8,164 nucleotides of DNA from Clostridia bacterium (GTDB lineage: Bacteria > Bacillota > Clostridia > Peptostreptococcales > Anaerovoracaceae), in contig BNUG01000075.1 in the NCBI GenBank assembly GCA_025997195.1, positions 1-8,164 on the forward strand, read 5' to 3'. The translations under genes were made by a program, and so were the position numbers. The notes beneath the pieces are model-generated. The model was not told where the DNA came from and ran no database searches. It worked only from the letters and a program-made list of their open reading frames with translations. Each line of letters starts with the position of its first letter. The first letter of the stretch is position 1. Positions 1 to 6,550 of the stretch are shown here, one piece after another.

Positions 1-1692
1 TACTTTCGCGCCGGCGCTTAAGGTTATGGGGGGGTTGCTGCCGGTAAGCGCGTTGGTATTGCCGATGTCCGCGCCGTCCAGCGTAATCCTCGCCGTCGCA
101 CTCGCGGCAACCGTAATGCGCCGCTGGCCTGCGCTTGTGCCGGTGACGACGACGTTCGCGCCGTTTATGATGGTGTAGACATTGTTCAAGTATGTCCAGC
201 CTATGCCGGTTGCGGGCGGGTTGGTGTCGGACAGATGAATGATGTTCCCGACGTTGGCGGGCGTGAACGTCGCCGTAATCGTGCGCGTGTCATCCGTGAT
301 GTTCGGTATCGTCACACTCGTCACTGCGCCGACGCTTGAACCGCCCACCGTAACGGACGCGACCTTGTAGCCCGCGTCGGGCGTAATCTTATAGGTTTGG
401 TTCGCACCGTGGACAACGGTTGTCGCGCTTGCGTCCGGGAAGGTTGCAATCGTGCCGTTCGCAGTCTGCGTGACCGCGACGGTGTGGTAGGTCACGTCCG
501 TGGTCGGCGTGAACGGCTGCCCCGCGTTTTCATTCCCCGAAATGCTGCTGTTGCCGCCGCCGTAACCGATGGCCGCGCCGTTTCTTGTCCCGCTGGAGCC
601 GGTTCCGCGGGTTGCCGTTACGTTGCTCCCGGTTTCTATAATAATGCCGTCAACCGCGCCAATGGCGTTGTTGCTGTCTGAACCGCCGCTGCCGATACCC
701 GCGCCGCCTCCCTGTTGTGTGCTCGCTCCGCCGGTTGCCTTGATGGTCGCGCCGCTTGCTATCGTAATGTAGCCGGAACTGCCGCCGCCGCCGATGTTAT
801 CGCCGCCGCCGCCGATACCCGCGCCGACGCCGCTGCCGGTCGAACTGCCGCCGGTCGCCGTAACGCTGCCGCCGGTTATGACGATAGTACCGCCCGCACC
901 GTTTTGTCCGCCGCCGATGCCCGCGCCGCCCGAGCCGCCGATGGCGGTGACTGTGCCGCCGCTGATGGTGACGGCGCCGCCCGCACCGTAGTAGCCGCCG
1001 CCGATGCCCGCGCCGATGCCGTTGCCGTTTGCGATAATCGTGCCGCCGTTGACGGTGACGCTGCCGCCCGCGCCCATGCTACCGCCGCCGATCCCCGCGC
1101 CCCCAATCCCGCTGTTTGCGGTAATCATGCCGCCGTTAATGGTGATGTTGCCGCCCGTGCCGCTGTGGCTGCCTATGCCCGCGCCGAGCATTCCGCCCGT
1201 GGCAGTCAGGCTGTCGCTTGCGCCGGTTGCGGCGTTAATGGTCAAAACCGAGCCGGACGGGGCTTGCAGCCCCGCTCTGTTATTCGCGCTTTTCAAGGCG
1301 TTCGTTCCCGCGAGGGTCAGAATCACCGTTGCCCCTTCCATATCAAAGGCGCAGGCGCTATTCGTCGCGCTTACGTCTATGTTCACACCGTCCAGCGTGA
1401 TGTTCGCCACCATGCTGGTTGCCACCACGACGCGGTTGCCGTTGGAAGATGAACCCGCCCCGGTATCGCCCGTGATGGTCACGTCGCCCGCGACGGTGAA
1501 CGTCTTGGTGGTCGTGTCATATGCCCAGTTTGTGCCGCTTAGCGTCGCGCTGTCGCTCACGTCAATGACGGTGTCGTCGCTCGCCGCCCACGCCGTCAGC
1601 GCAAACGCGGGAATGAGCGTAAGCAGCATGACCGCCGCGAGCAGGACGGCCAAGACGCGGCTCGGTTTTTGGGTTCTGTGTAAGATGTTCAT
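1..1692 (-). CDS. Secreted glycine-rich repeat surface protein, C-terminus outside window
   Basis: Open from the ATG at 1692 to the window edge: 564 residues visible, no stop reached. The start is set by a strong AGGAGGA ribosome site 8 bases upstream (complement of 1701-1707). Residues 1-36 form a Sec signal peptide: basic start, hydrophobic core at 13-30, probable cleavage after ALTAWA. Residues 41-160 are a Thr/Val/Ile-rich beta module. Residues 165-385 hold about seven GAGIG(GG) repeats, with beta-strand pieces such as TINGG and TVTA between them. Residues 400-478 resemble the divergent InlB B-repeat domain (YKITPDAGYKVASVTV, then ITATF). From 483 a second copy of the first module begins (IIHLSD..GIGWTYLNN..TIING; ITLDGADI matches ITLDGVNI near 98). 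This pattern is typical of large beta-helical, adhesin-like or carbohydrate-binding wall proteins of Clostridia. Ligand and anchoring signal are not visible. It is divergent from the two-component operon and could be its target (inference). Confidence 0.88.
   Translation of the reverse strand, partial: MNILHRTQKPSRVLAVLLAAVMLLTLIPAFALTAWAASDDTVIDVSDSATLSGTNWAYDTTTKTFTVAGDVTITGDTGAGSSSNGNRVVVATSMVANITLDGVNIDVSATNSACAFDMEGATVILTLAGTNALKSANNRAGLQAPSGSVLTINAATGASDSLTATGGMLGAGIGSHSGTGGNITINGGMITANSGIGGAGIGGGSMGAGGSVTVNGGTIIANGNGIGAGIGGGYYGAGGAVTISGGTVTAIGGSGGAGIGGGQNGAGGTIVITGGSVTATGGSSTGSGVGAGIGGGGDNIGGGGSSGYITIASGATIKATGGASTQQGGGAGIGSGGSDSNNAIGAVDGIIIETGSNVTATRGTGSSGTRNGAAIGYGGGNSSISGNENAGQPFTPTTDVTYHTVAVTQTANGTIATFPDASATTVVHGANQTYKITPDAGYKVASVTVGGSSVGAVTSVTIPNITDDTRTITATFTPANVGNIIHLSDTNPPATGIGWTYLNNVYTIINGANVVVTGTSAGQRRITVAASATARITLDGADIGNTNALTGSNPPITLSAGAKV
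540..1200 (-). repeat. In-frame tandem repeats encoding GAGIGGG units
   Basis: This part of the surface-protein gene is an array of diverged coding repeats. The GAGIG motif falls at residues 169, 197, 226, 255, 289 and 330, with a variant (AAIG) near 372. Spacings are 28, 29, 29, 34, 41 and 42 residues. At DNA level the core ccgccgccgatgcccgcgcc (plus strand) recurs at 908 and 995, and with one change at 1082, exactly 87 bp apart; a further relative lies near 806. The three tightest units are almost the same length, which suggests recent unit duplication, while the outer units have drifted. Such an array can change copy number by slippage or recombination and may be collapsed in a short-read assembly. 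Confidence 0.8.
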
Positions 1693-1836
1693 GCGCTTCT
1701 TCCTCCTATGATTTTGATTAATTTCCGTAAAACATAATTGACCCCCGCGCCGCAACATGCGCACGAAAATCTCTCAAAAGGTCTTTTAGTAACAAAAAAA
1801 TACCATGTTCCGGCACCCAAATAAACGGCTTTGGCG

Positions 1837-1871
1837 TAAAAGGCCGATTTTTGGGTTAAAAGTCCGTTTTG
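1837..1871 (+). promoter_or_regulatory. Candidate LytTR-type operator: two direct repeats with 20-bp period
   Basis: TAAAAGGCCGATTT (1837-1850) and TAAAAGTCCGTTTT (1857-1870) match at 12 of 14 positions and are offset by exactly 20 bp, about two helical turns. LytTR regulators such as AgrA and ComE bind paired 9-bp direct repeats on one DNA face at about this spacing. TCCGTTTTG (1863-1871) fits the general LytTR half-site well; its partner GCCGATTTT (1843-1851) fits less well. A related AAAAGGTCTTTT lies at 1776-1787, 62 bp upstream. The pair ends about 30 bp before the proposed -35 box of the regulator operon, a usual activator position. That the neighbouring regulator binds here is inference. 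Confidence 0.4.
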
Positions 1872-1900
1872 CCGGATTCTTTTGGGCCATTATTGATTTT

Positions 1901-1929
1901 TTGCGGAGACTGATGTGATAAAATATTAT
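1901..1929 (+). promoter_or_regulatory. Probable promoter of the response regulator operon
   Basis: TTGCGG (1901-1906) and TATTAT (1924-1929) are separated by 17 bp and resemble sigma-A -35 and -10 boxes (3/6 and 5/6 matches). The weak -35 would suit an activator-dependent promoter. A start site would fall near 1936, leaving a leader of about 30 bases before the start codon. An overlapping alternative -10, TAAAAT at 1919-1924, has no well-spaced -35. Confidence 0.45.
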
Positions 1930-1952
1930 TACCTAAACATTGGACGGTGAGG

Positions 1953-1971
1953 AAGGAGGCTTGCGCTGATT
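1953..1971 (+). promoter_or_regulatory. Ribosome binding site pointing to a CTG (or ATT) start
   Basis: AAGGAGG at 1953-1959 is a near-perfect Shine-Dalgarno. Six bases later, in frame with the response regulator, stands CTG (1966); ATT follows at 1969. No in-frame ATG, GTG or TTG lies between the upstream stop TGA (1948-1950) and GTG at 1993, which is 33 bases from the Shine-Dalgarno, too far. The TTG at 1961 is out of frame and meets TGA after two codons. Confidence 0.6.
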
Positions 1972-2688
1972 CATATCGCAGTCTTAGAAGACGTGACAGA
2001 GGAACGCGACGCGCTGTGCGAATATATCGAATCTTACCTGCGGGATCACTGTTTTGACGCAAGGGTCACGCCTTTCGATACGGGCGAGGCGCTTCTTGAC
2101 GCATTCAGGCCGGGCGGTTTTGATTTGTTATTCCTCGATATTTTTCTTCCTGATCTATCCGGCATGGAAACGGCGCAGGAAATTCGGAAATCCGACCGCG
2201 ACTGTCTGCTCGTATTCATTACGACCAGTGCGGAATATACGGCGGACGGATTCGGCGTCCACGCTTCCGGATATATCGTGAAGCCCGTGACGCCTACGGC
2301 GATGGCCGAGGTCATGCACGCCTGCCGCTTCCTGTTTGAACAGAAAGGCAAGGCCATCGCGCTTTCCGTGGGCGGGGATGACATCCTGGTGTCCGCCGCG
2401 AACATTATATATGTAGAAGTCTTTAACAAAGATACCATTCTTCATATGGAGCGCGGGGAAATCAGTACGCGCATATCTTTAGACGCACTGCAGGAACGGC
2501 TGGACGGTTTCCCGTTCCTCAGGTGCAACCGCAGTTATATCGTCAATATGAATCATGTGGTGAGTCTGCGCGAGAACGATTTCATCATGCTTGGCGGCGA
2601 TACGGTGCCGATCCGAAAAAAGAACCGGAAAGAGATCAGGATGGCGTATGCGAAATTTCTGTCGGGCACACCTATTATGGTGAATTAA
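1966..2688 (+). CDS. LytTR-family response regulator
   Basis: A 240-residue cytoplasmic transcription regulator of the AgrA/LytR type if read from CTG at 1966. The receiver domain spans about residues 2-120: the first strand IHIAVLED ends in acidic pocket residues E8 and D9; the phosphoacceptor is D58 in LLFLDIFLPDLSG; T86 lies in FITTSAEY and K106 in YIVKPV. The LytTR DNA-binding domain spans about 127-235, with the family pattern IIYVEVFNKD, LDALQERLDGFPFLRCNRSYIVN and VPIRKKNRKEI. Starting at GTG 1993 instead would delete the first beta strand and the acidic pocket, so that start is unlikely. The stop codon directly abuts the ATG of the next gene, and the cognate kinase is two genes downstream. 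The partner is most likely the AgrC-type kinase at 3918, since LytTR regulators pair with that class. Family assignment is firm; the start codon is less certain. Confidence 0.93.
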   Translation: MIHIAVLEDVTEERDALCEYIESYLRDHCFDARVTPFDTGEALLDAFRPGGFDLLFLDIFLPDLSGMETAQEIRKSDRDCLLVFITTSAEYTADGFGVHASGYIVKPVTPTAMAEVMHACRFLFEQKGKAIALSVGGDDILVSAANIIYVEVFNKDTILHMERGEISTRISLDALQERLDGFPFLRCNRSYIVNMNHVVSLRENDFIMLGGDTVPIRKKNRKEIRMAYAKFLSGTPIMVN

Positions 2689-3921
2689 ATGATTATGAAA
2701 GTCGGCGTTTTGCTTCGCAAAGCCGTGATGAAAGTATCTGCCTATGTCCTGCTCATCGGGCTGCTCGTATGCGGCCCCGCTTTGGGCTTTGCTTTTGCGC
2801 AGTCCGTGCAGGATGAATATGTATTGGCGGAGGGTTATGACGATTGTGCAGAGGATGCCGATTGCCCTTGTTCAGGCTTATACTGCGCGTCGGCCTGTGA
2901 TAGTGGGTGTAAGGGCGATTGCGCGCCCGATTTAGGGGACGTCTATGACGGTTGTGCAGACGCATGTTGTATAAATGACACCGATTGCAAACACGAATGT
3001 CCCAATCACGCGGATTGCGATTGTCCGGAGGATGGCGACGGCGATCCTACAGGTTCGGAAGATGATAATAATGGAAAATACCCCATTGATACCACGGTTC
3101 CGTGGTATCAGGATGCTGAACGCACTGAGTCGGGCAACCTGATCCTCACATATATCTATACAGGAGAACTTGATGATCTGTGGGTGTGGCGTTCGGACGA
3201 CGAGGGAGAGAACTGGACTCCCTATTGGAACACCCTTGGCAGCGGTACGGCGAACGGACAGATAACGGTGACTTCCGAGCGGCCTGAGGGGGACTATCTG
3301 TATGTGACGATTCCGGATGCGGCGGCGGAGTTTCCCGCAGCGACCTTGCTTGTGTTCGAGACACAGCATCCGGAGATTGTTTGCGTAATGTATATTAATC
3401 TCGAATTAGAGTTTGGTTGGGTGGATACATTAGGCAAGGGGGGCGACCGCACAGGGGTGGACAAATTCCCGAGGCCGCAGAGGGACGGTGAGGGGGATGA
3501 AGGTGGCGACGGCAACAATACGCCGCCCGATAACGGAGCGAACACGGGCGAGGAAAAACCATCTGACGGTACAAACGGCACGGAAACGATATCAAGGAAT
3601 CAAGGCTTCGTCGCAGATGTTTTGAACATGGGCGGGCGTTCCGAGGGAAGTACGAAGTCCGGCAGAAGCAGTACGCCTGCGATGGTTGTTGAGACGCGCT
3701 CCGAACCGAGCGCACCCGATTCTTCTGCGGCACCGGGCGCTGTGGCATCGGATATAGAGGCGGATGCCACACCGGAAACTGCGCCGCCTGCGAAGGATAC
3801 GGCACCGCCATCCGCAGGGTCAAACCGCGCGTTTACGGCGACGGCCATCATCGGGATTGCCGCCGCCCTCTTGGCGGGCGCAGGGGTTTGGGTCAAGCGG
3901 CGTAGGCTGCGAAGCCGATGA
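2689..3921 (+). CDS. Exported membrane-anchored protein with acidic cysteine-rich head
   Basis: I do not recognise this 410-residue protein. Residues 1-38 are a signal peptide (basic MKV starts, hydrophobic YVLLIGLLVCGPALGF, likely cleavage after AFA). Residues 50-115 hold 14 cysteines at 53, 59, 61, 66, 70, 74, 78, 89, 93, 94, 100, 104, 110 and 112, among many Asp/Glu; DADCPC and HADCDC echo each other. Residues 131-232 look like a compact beta domain rich in Trp and Tyr. Residues 260-380 are a low-complexity Gly/Asn/Glu then Ser/Pro/Ala linker. Residues 381-401 form a transmembrane helix followed by KRRRLRSR, so the bulk should face outside. No LPXTG sortase motif is present. It starts right after the regulator stop with only a weak GGTG ribosome site, and overlaps the kinase start by 4 bases, implying translational coupling. 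Its place between regulator and kinase suggests a signalling accessory or co-sensor (inference). Disulfide or metal binding by the cysteines is possible. Confidence 0.85.
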   Translation: MIMKVGVLLRKAVMKVSAYVLLIGLLVCGPALGFAFAQSVQDEYVLAEGYDDCAEDADCPCSGLYCASACDSGCKGDCAPDLGDVYDGCADACCINDTDCKHECPNHADCDCPEDGDGDPTGSEDDNNGKYPIDTTVPWYQDAERTESGNLILTYIYTGELDDLWVWRSDDEGENWTPYWNTLGSGTANGQITVTSERPEGDYLYVTIPDAAAEFPAATLLVFETQHPEIVCVMYINLELEFGWVDTLGKGGDRTGVDKFPRPQRDGEGDEGGDGNNTPPDNGANTGEEKPSDGTNGTETISRNQGFVADVLNMGGRSEGSTKSGRSSTPAMVVETRSEPSAPDSSAAPGAVASDIEADATPETAPPAKDTAPPSAGSNRAFTATAIIGIAAALLAGAGVWVKRRRLRSR

Positions 3922-5861
3922 GTGCGCCTATTGGCAGACGGAAATGGGAGCGGATTTACGCGCTGATCACATTCACTGCGACCATAGCGGTCACGGTATT
4001 CGTCTTTCTTATCCTCTATCAGGTCGATAATAAATATACGGCAGGAGGACCGAAAGCTGAGGGCGGCGTTCTCACTTTGGACGCGCGGACGCTGGCGGAG
4101 CACCCTGCCCTGCTGCTTACGGATGGCTGGGAATACTACGGAGGGAGATTGCTCTCGCCGGACGATTTCGCACAGGACGCGCCGAATCCTGACGCGACAA
4201 TTTTCATCGGGCAGTACGGCGGGTTTGACGCGGGGGACAGGGCGGCTTCCTCGCACGGAAGCGCGACTTACCGCCTGACAATTACGGTTCCGGGGGAACC
4301 GGCACAATACGCGCTGGAGCTCCCCGAGATTTTTTCCGCATACCGCGCCTATGTGAACGGCCGGCTTGTCCAGACGATGGGAGACCCCGATCCCGCCTCT
4401 TATCGCCCTGAGACAGGAAACCGCACAGCCTCCATCTATGCGGGCGGGCGCATTGAACTTGTGATCGCCGTGTCCGATTTCTCTCATATTTACAGCGGCC
4501 TCACCTATCCCCCCGCTTTCGGAGAACCGGCTGCCGTATCAGGGCTTCTGTCCGCGCGGCTCATCTTTCGCAGCATGCTCGTCATGGCCGCACTCGCCAT
4601 CGGCTTGCTCGCGCTTTTCATCGGTTTGAGAAGCGGCAGGAACAGGCTTGCGATGCTGTTCGGCCTGCTATGTTTGTTCTTCATCGGTTATACCGCCTAT
4701 CCACTCATCCAGACGCTGACGAGCGCGTTTTATCCGTTCTATGCCATCGAGAATATTTCGTTTTGTGCCATGCTGCTTACCGTCGTCCTCCTGCAAAGGG
4801 ATATTCTCACGCAGCAGGGGAGATGGGGGAAACTGCCCCTATGGTTCGGCGTCTGCATGTGCTTCGCCTCGGCCGTCCTGCCTTTCCTGCTGCCGGGCGG
4901 AGAATCTTGGGTCATGGCCGCATACTCCTATTCGGTGATGGGATATGAATGGCTTACCGCTGCATTTTTGACTATGGCATCGGCGCTGTCTGTCTGGCGG
5001 GGCGATCTTCATTCCCGGGCGCTTATGGGCGGCATTTTGGTCTTTGACGTGTCACTCATCATGGACAGGCTCCTGCCGCTGCATGAGCCGATCGTCACGG
5101 GATGGTTTCCTGAACTCGCGAGTTTCGCCTTGGTCCTGTGCATCGGAGCCATCGTTGCGAGCGAAGTAGCGGCGAAGTATCGGGACAATGCGGTTCTTAC
5201 CGAACGGGCGCGGGGTCTGGAACGCCTGACCGAGATGCATCGGACGAATTACGAATTGCTCACGGAGCGCATCGAGGAAACCAAGACCATTCAGCACGAC
5301 CTGCGCCATCATTTCATCATGATGGACGGCTTTCTGCAAAACCGCGACTATGAAGGTCTAAAAGCGTATATACGAAAATTCCGGCCCACCATCCAAGATG
5401 CTGAACCCCTGGAATATTCGCGGCACCCCGTCGTCAATGTGCTTTTGCGGCACTATGGGCTGATTGCGAAGAAAGCAGGCATACGGCTGGCGCTCAAGCC
5501 TGAAATCGGTCAGGACGTCGGCGTCTCCGAAACAGATTTGTGTGCGTTGCTCTCCAATCTGCTGGAAAACGCAGTGGAATCCTGCGAAAGGCAAACCGAA
5601 GGAGCACGCTTCATCTCCTTGTCGATGGCCTGCAAAGCCACCGTATTGGTCGTTCAAATGGAGAACAGTGCAAGTGAGCCCCCCGCCGGACAAGGCGGCC
5701 GGCTCACATCATCCAAGGCAGCAGACAGAAAAGGCTACGGACTGGATTCCATCCGAACCATCGCCGCAAGTTACGGAGGGGAAGCAGAATTTGAATACGA
5801 CACAGATAAAAAAATGTTCATCAGCACAGTGATGCTGATGACGGGAGGACGGCAAAAGTAA
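3918..5861 (+). CDS. 7TMR-DISM-like sensor histidine kinase with AgrC-type (HPK10) core
   Basis: A 647-residue membrane kinase. Residues 13-34 are a first transmembrane helix. Residues 50-205 form an outside sensor resembling the galactose-binding-like jelly roll seen in such kinases (DGWEYYGGRLLSPDDF, GSATYRLTITVP, LPEIFSAYRAYVNGRLV, IELVIAVSDFSH). Residues about 213-415 contain about seven hydrophobic helices as in 7TMR-DISM proteins. A short coiled-coil-like stretch (420-455) leads to the histidine box IQHDLRHHF with phosphoacceptor H460. The GHKL ATPase part has an N box LLSNLLENAVESC (N547, N551) and a G box KGYGLDSI (606-610). The HDLRHH form and the lack of a classical HisKA domain match the HPK10 kinases that pair with LytTR regulators. 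The start ATG overlaps the stop of the previous gene (ATGA), and no good ribosome site is seen, so translation is probably coupled. The sensor may bind a sugar or wall fragment; the ligand cannot be read from the sequence. Confidence 0.92.
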   Translation: MSAPIGRRKWERIYALITFTATIAVTVFVFLILYQVDNKYTAGGPKAEGGVLTLDARTLAEHPALLLTDGWEYYGGRLLSPDDFAQDAPNPDATIFIGQYGGFDAGDRAASSHGSATYRLTITVPGEPAQYALELPEIFSAYRAYVNGRLVQTMGDPDPASYRPETGNRTASIYAGGRIELVIAVSDFSHIYSGLTYPPAFGEPAAVSGLLSARLIFRSMLVMAALAIGLLALFIGLRSGRNRLAMLFGLLCLFFIGYTAYPLIQTLTSAFYPFYAIENISFCAMLLTVVLLQRDILTQQGRWGKLPLWFGVCMCFASAVLPFLLPGGESWVMAAYSYSVMGYEWLTAAFLTMASALSVWRGDLHSRALMGGILVFDVSLIMDRLLPLHEPIVTGWFPELASFALVLCIGAIVASEVAAKYRDNAVLTERARGLERLTEMHRTNYELLTERIEETKTIQHDLRHHFIMMDGFLQNRDYEGLKAYIRKFRPTIQDAEPLEYSRHPVVNVLLRHYGLIAKKAGIRLALKPEIGQDVGVSETDLCALLSNLLENAVESCERQTEGARFISLSMACKATVLVVQMENSASEPPAGQGGRLTSSKAADRKGYGLDSIRTIAASYGGEAEFEYDTDKKMFISTVMLMTGGRQK

Positions 5862-5988
5862 ACGCGGGCTTAGTCAATTGTCCGATCCGGCCCAAACAAC
5901 TATATTTCAGTGATGATATGCAAATCTGTTTTCAAAATGCTTTGCCAGTCACGGCGCCCGTAAAGGATGTCAACGCCGAAATGAACCT

Positions 5989-6008
5989 CCCCGGGGCAGG
6001 CCCCGGGG
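5989..6008. terminator. GC-only hairpin between convergent genes, possible bidirectional terminator
   Basis: CCCCGGGG (5989-5996), loop CAGG, CCCCGGGG (6001-6008): an 8-bp perfect stem, 9 bp if the C and G flanking the loop also pair. It sits in the 173-bp gap between two convergent genes, 128 bases past the kinase stop and 27 bases past the stop of the VanZ-like gene. No T-run follows on either strand, so it is not a textbook intrinsic terminator. The rest of the gap (5862-5988 and 6009-6034) shows only a weak GCAAA/TTTGC hairpin at 5920-5945 and nothing else I can name. Confidence 0.4.
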
Positions 6009-6034
6009 TATCAACTTGTCAGAATCCAAATAAG

Positions 6035-6547
6035 TTATCGAATCATAGTCCCATACGCCGCACCGAACAGCATTAACATTACAACAGTCAGAATCAAAGC
6101 GACAACATTGATAATCGTGTGTGTCTTATCCTTGAATATAGTTTGCATAACGCGATATAGACCTACACCTGTAATACCGCCCGTTGTGTTTGTTATTAAG
6201 TCCGTAGTGTCGCTTATGCCGATGCCCAAAACAAATTGCACGACCTCAAAAGACAAACTCAACAGTGTGATGACGACGATTTTTTTCGCGAACATCCATT
6301 TGGGTTTAAGCAGGCAAACAAACACACCGAACGGAATGAAAAACAGAAAGTTATAAACTATGTTGCTTACGAAAAACGATACATCATGAATTTCGGAGAC
6401 ATAAAATGGAATCAACTCAATTACTCTAACGGTTCCAAAGTCATCTCCTCTGAATGGAAATTTGAACAGTATGACAGCGGACACAGCCGCAAGATAAATT
6501 GTGGTCAGCAAAAGCGACAGTTTATCTTGCTTTGTTGTATTTCTCAT
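6035..6547 (-). CDS. VanZ-like family membrane protein
   Basis: A 170-residue integral membrane protein with hydrophobic segments at about 10-28, 58-80, 88-108, 118-135 and 146-166. The conserved VanZ-family signatures are present: NFLFFIPFG (66-74), the E-x-x-Q pair in FEVVQFVLGIG (E101, Q104), then SDTTDLITNTTGGITG with S112, D113, D116, N120 and G123. VanZ of vancomycin clusters raises teicoplanin tolerance, but most family members have no proven role. The gene starts 3 bases after the stop of the carboxypeptidase; its ribosome site (GAGGGG) lies inside the end of that gene, so the two are one operon. Length is close to the usual family size, and nothing looks broken. It is the last gene of the leftward block, followed by the GC hairpin. 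Involvement in glycopeptide or envelope-stress response is inferred from the neighbours. Confidence 0.9.
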   Translation of the reverse strand: MRNTTKQDKLSLLLTTIYLAAVSAVILFKFPFRGDDFGTVRVIELIPFYVSEIHDVSFFVSNIVYNFLFFIPFGVFVCLLKPKWMFAKKIVVITLLSLSFEVVQFVLGIGISDTTDLITNTTGGITGVGLYRVMQTIFKDKTHTIINVVALILTVVMLMLFGAAYGTMIR

Positions 6548-6550
6548 TTG

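Noticed and set aside
540..1200. Repeat array considered as a CRISPR array
   Set aside because: The spacing of 84-126 bp is in frame, units are diverged and coding, and there are no unique spacers between identical short repeats.
397..1711. Several long rightward frames rich in Pro, Ala and Val (for example 1004-1711 and 715-1452)
   Set aside because: They are mirror frames of the glycine-rich leftward gene, which has a signal peptide, ribosome site and recognisable domains; their composition follows from GC-rich repeat codons.
1693..1840. Promoter for the leftward surface-protein gene
   Set aside because: TTGCGG and TATGTT-like boxes exist on the minus strand but are only 13 bp apart; no convincing pair was found.
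1993..2688. GTG start at 1993 for the response regulator
   Set aside because: It would remove the first receiver strand and acidic residues E8 and D9, and it lies 33 bases from the only good Shine-Dalgarno.
3830..3921. LPXTG sortase signal at the end of the cysteine-rich protein
   Set aside because: A hydrophobic helix and basic tail are present but no LPXTG-like motif precedes them, so it is called membrane-anchored.
3600..4487. 295-residue leftward frame
   Set aside because: It crosses the junction of two well-supported rightward genes and shows no motif or ribosome site.
1966..5861. Agr-type quorum-sensing locus
   Set aside because: The kinase core and regulator classes fit, but there is no AgrB peptidase or short AgrD peptide, and the kinase has a different sensor.
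5918..6076. 52-residue rightward frame as a real gene
   Set aside because: No ribosome site, it overlaps the hairpin and runs antisense into the VanZ-like gene, and I recognise no family; kept only as a possible remnant in the findings.
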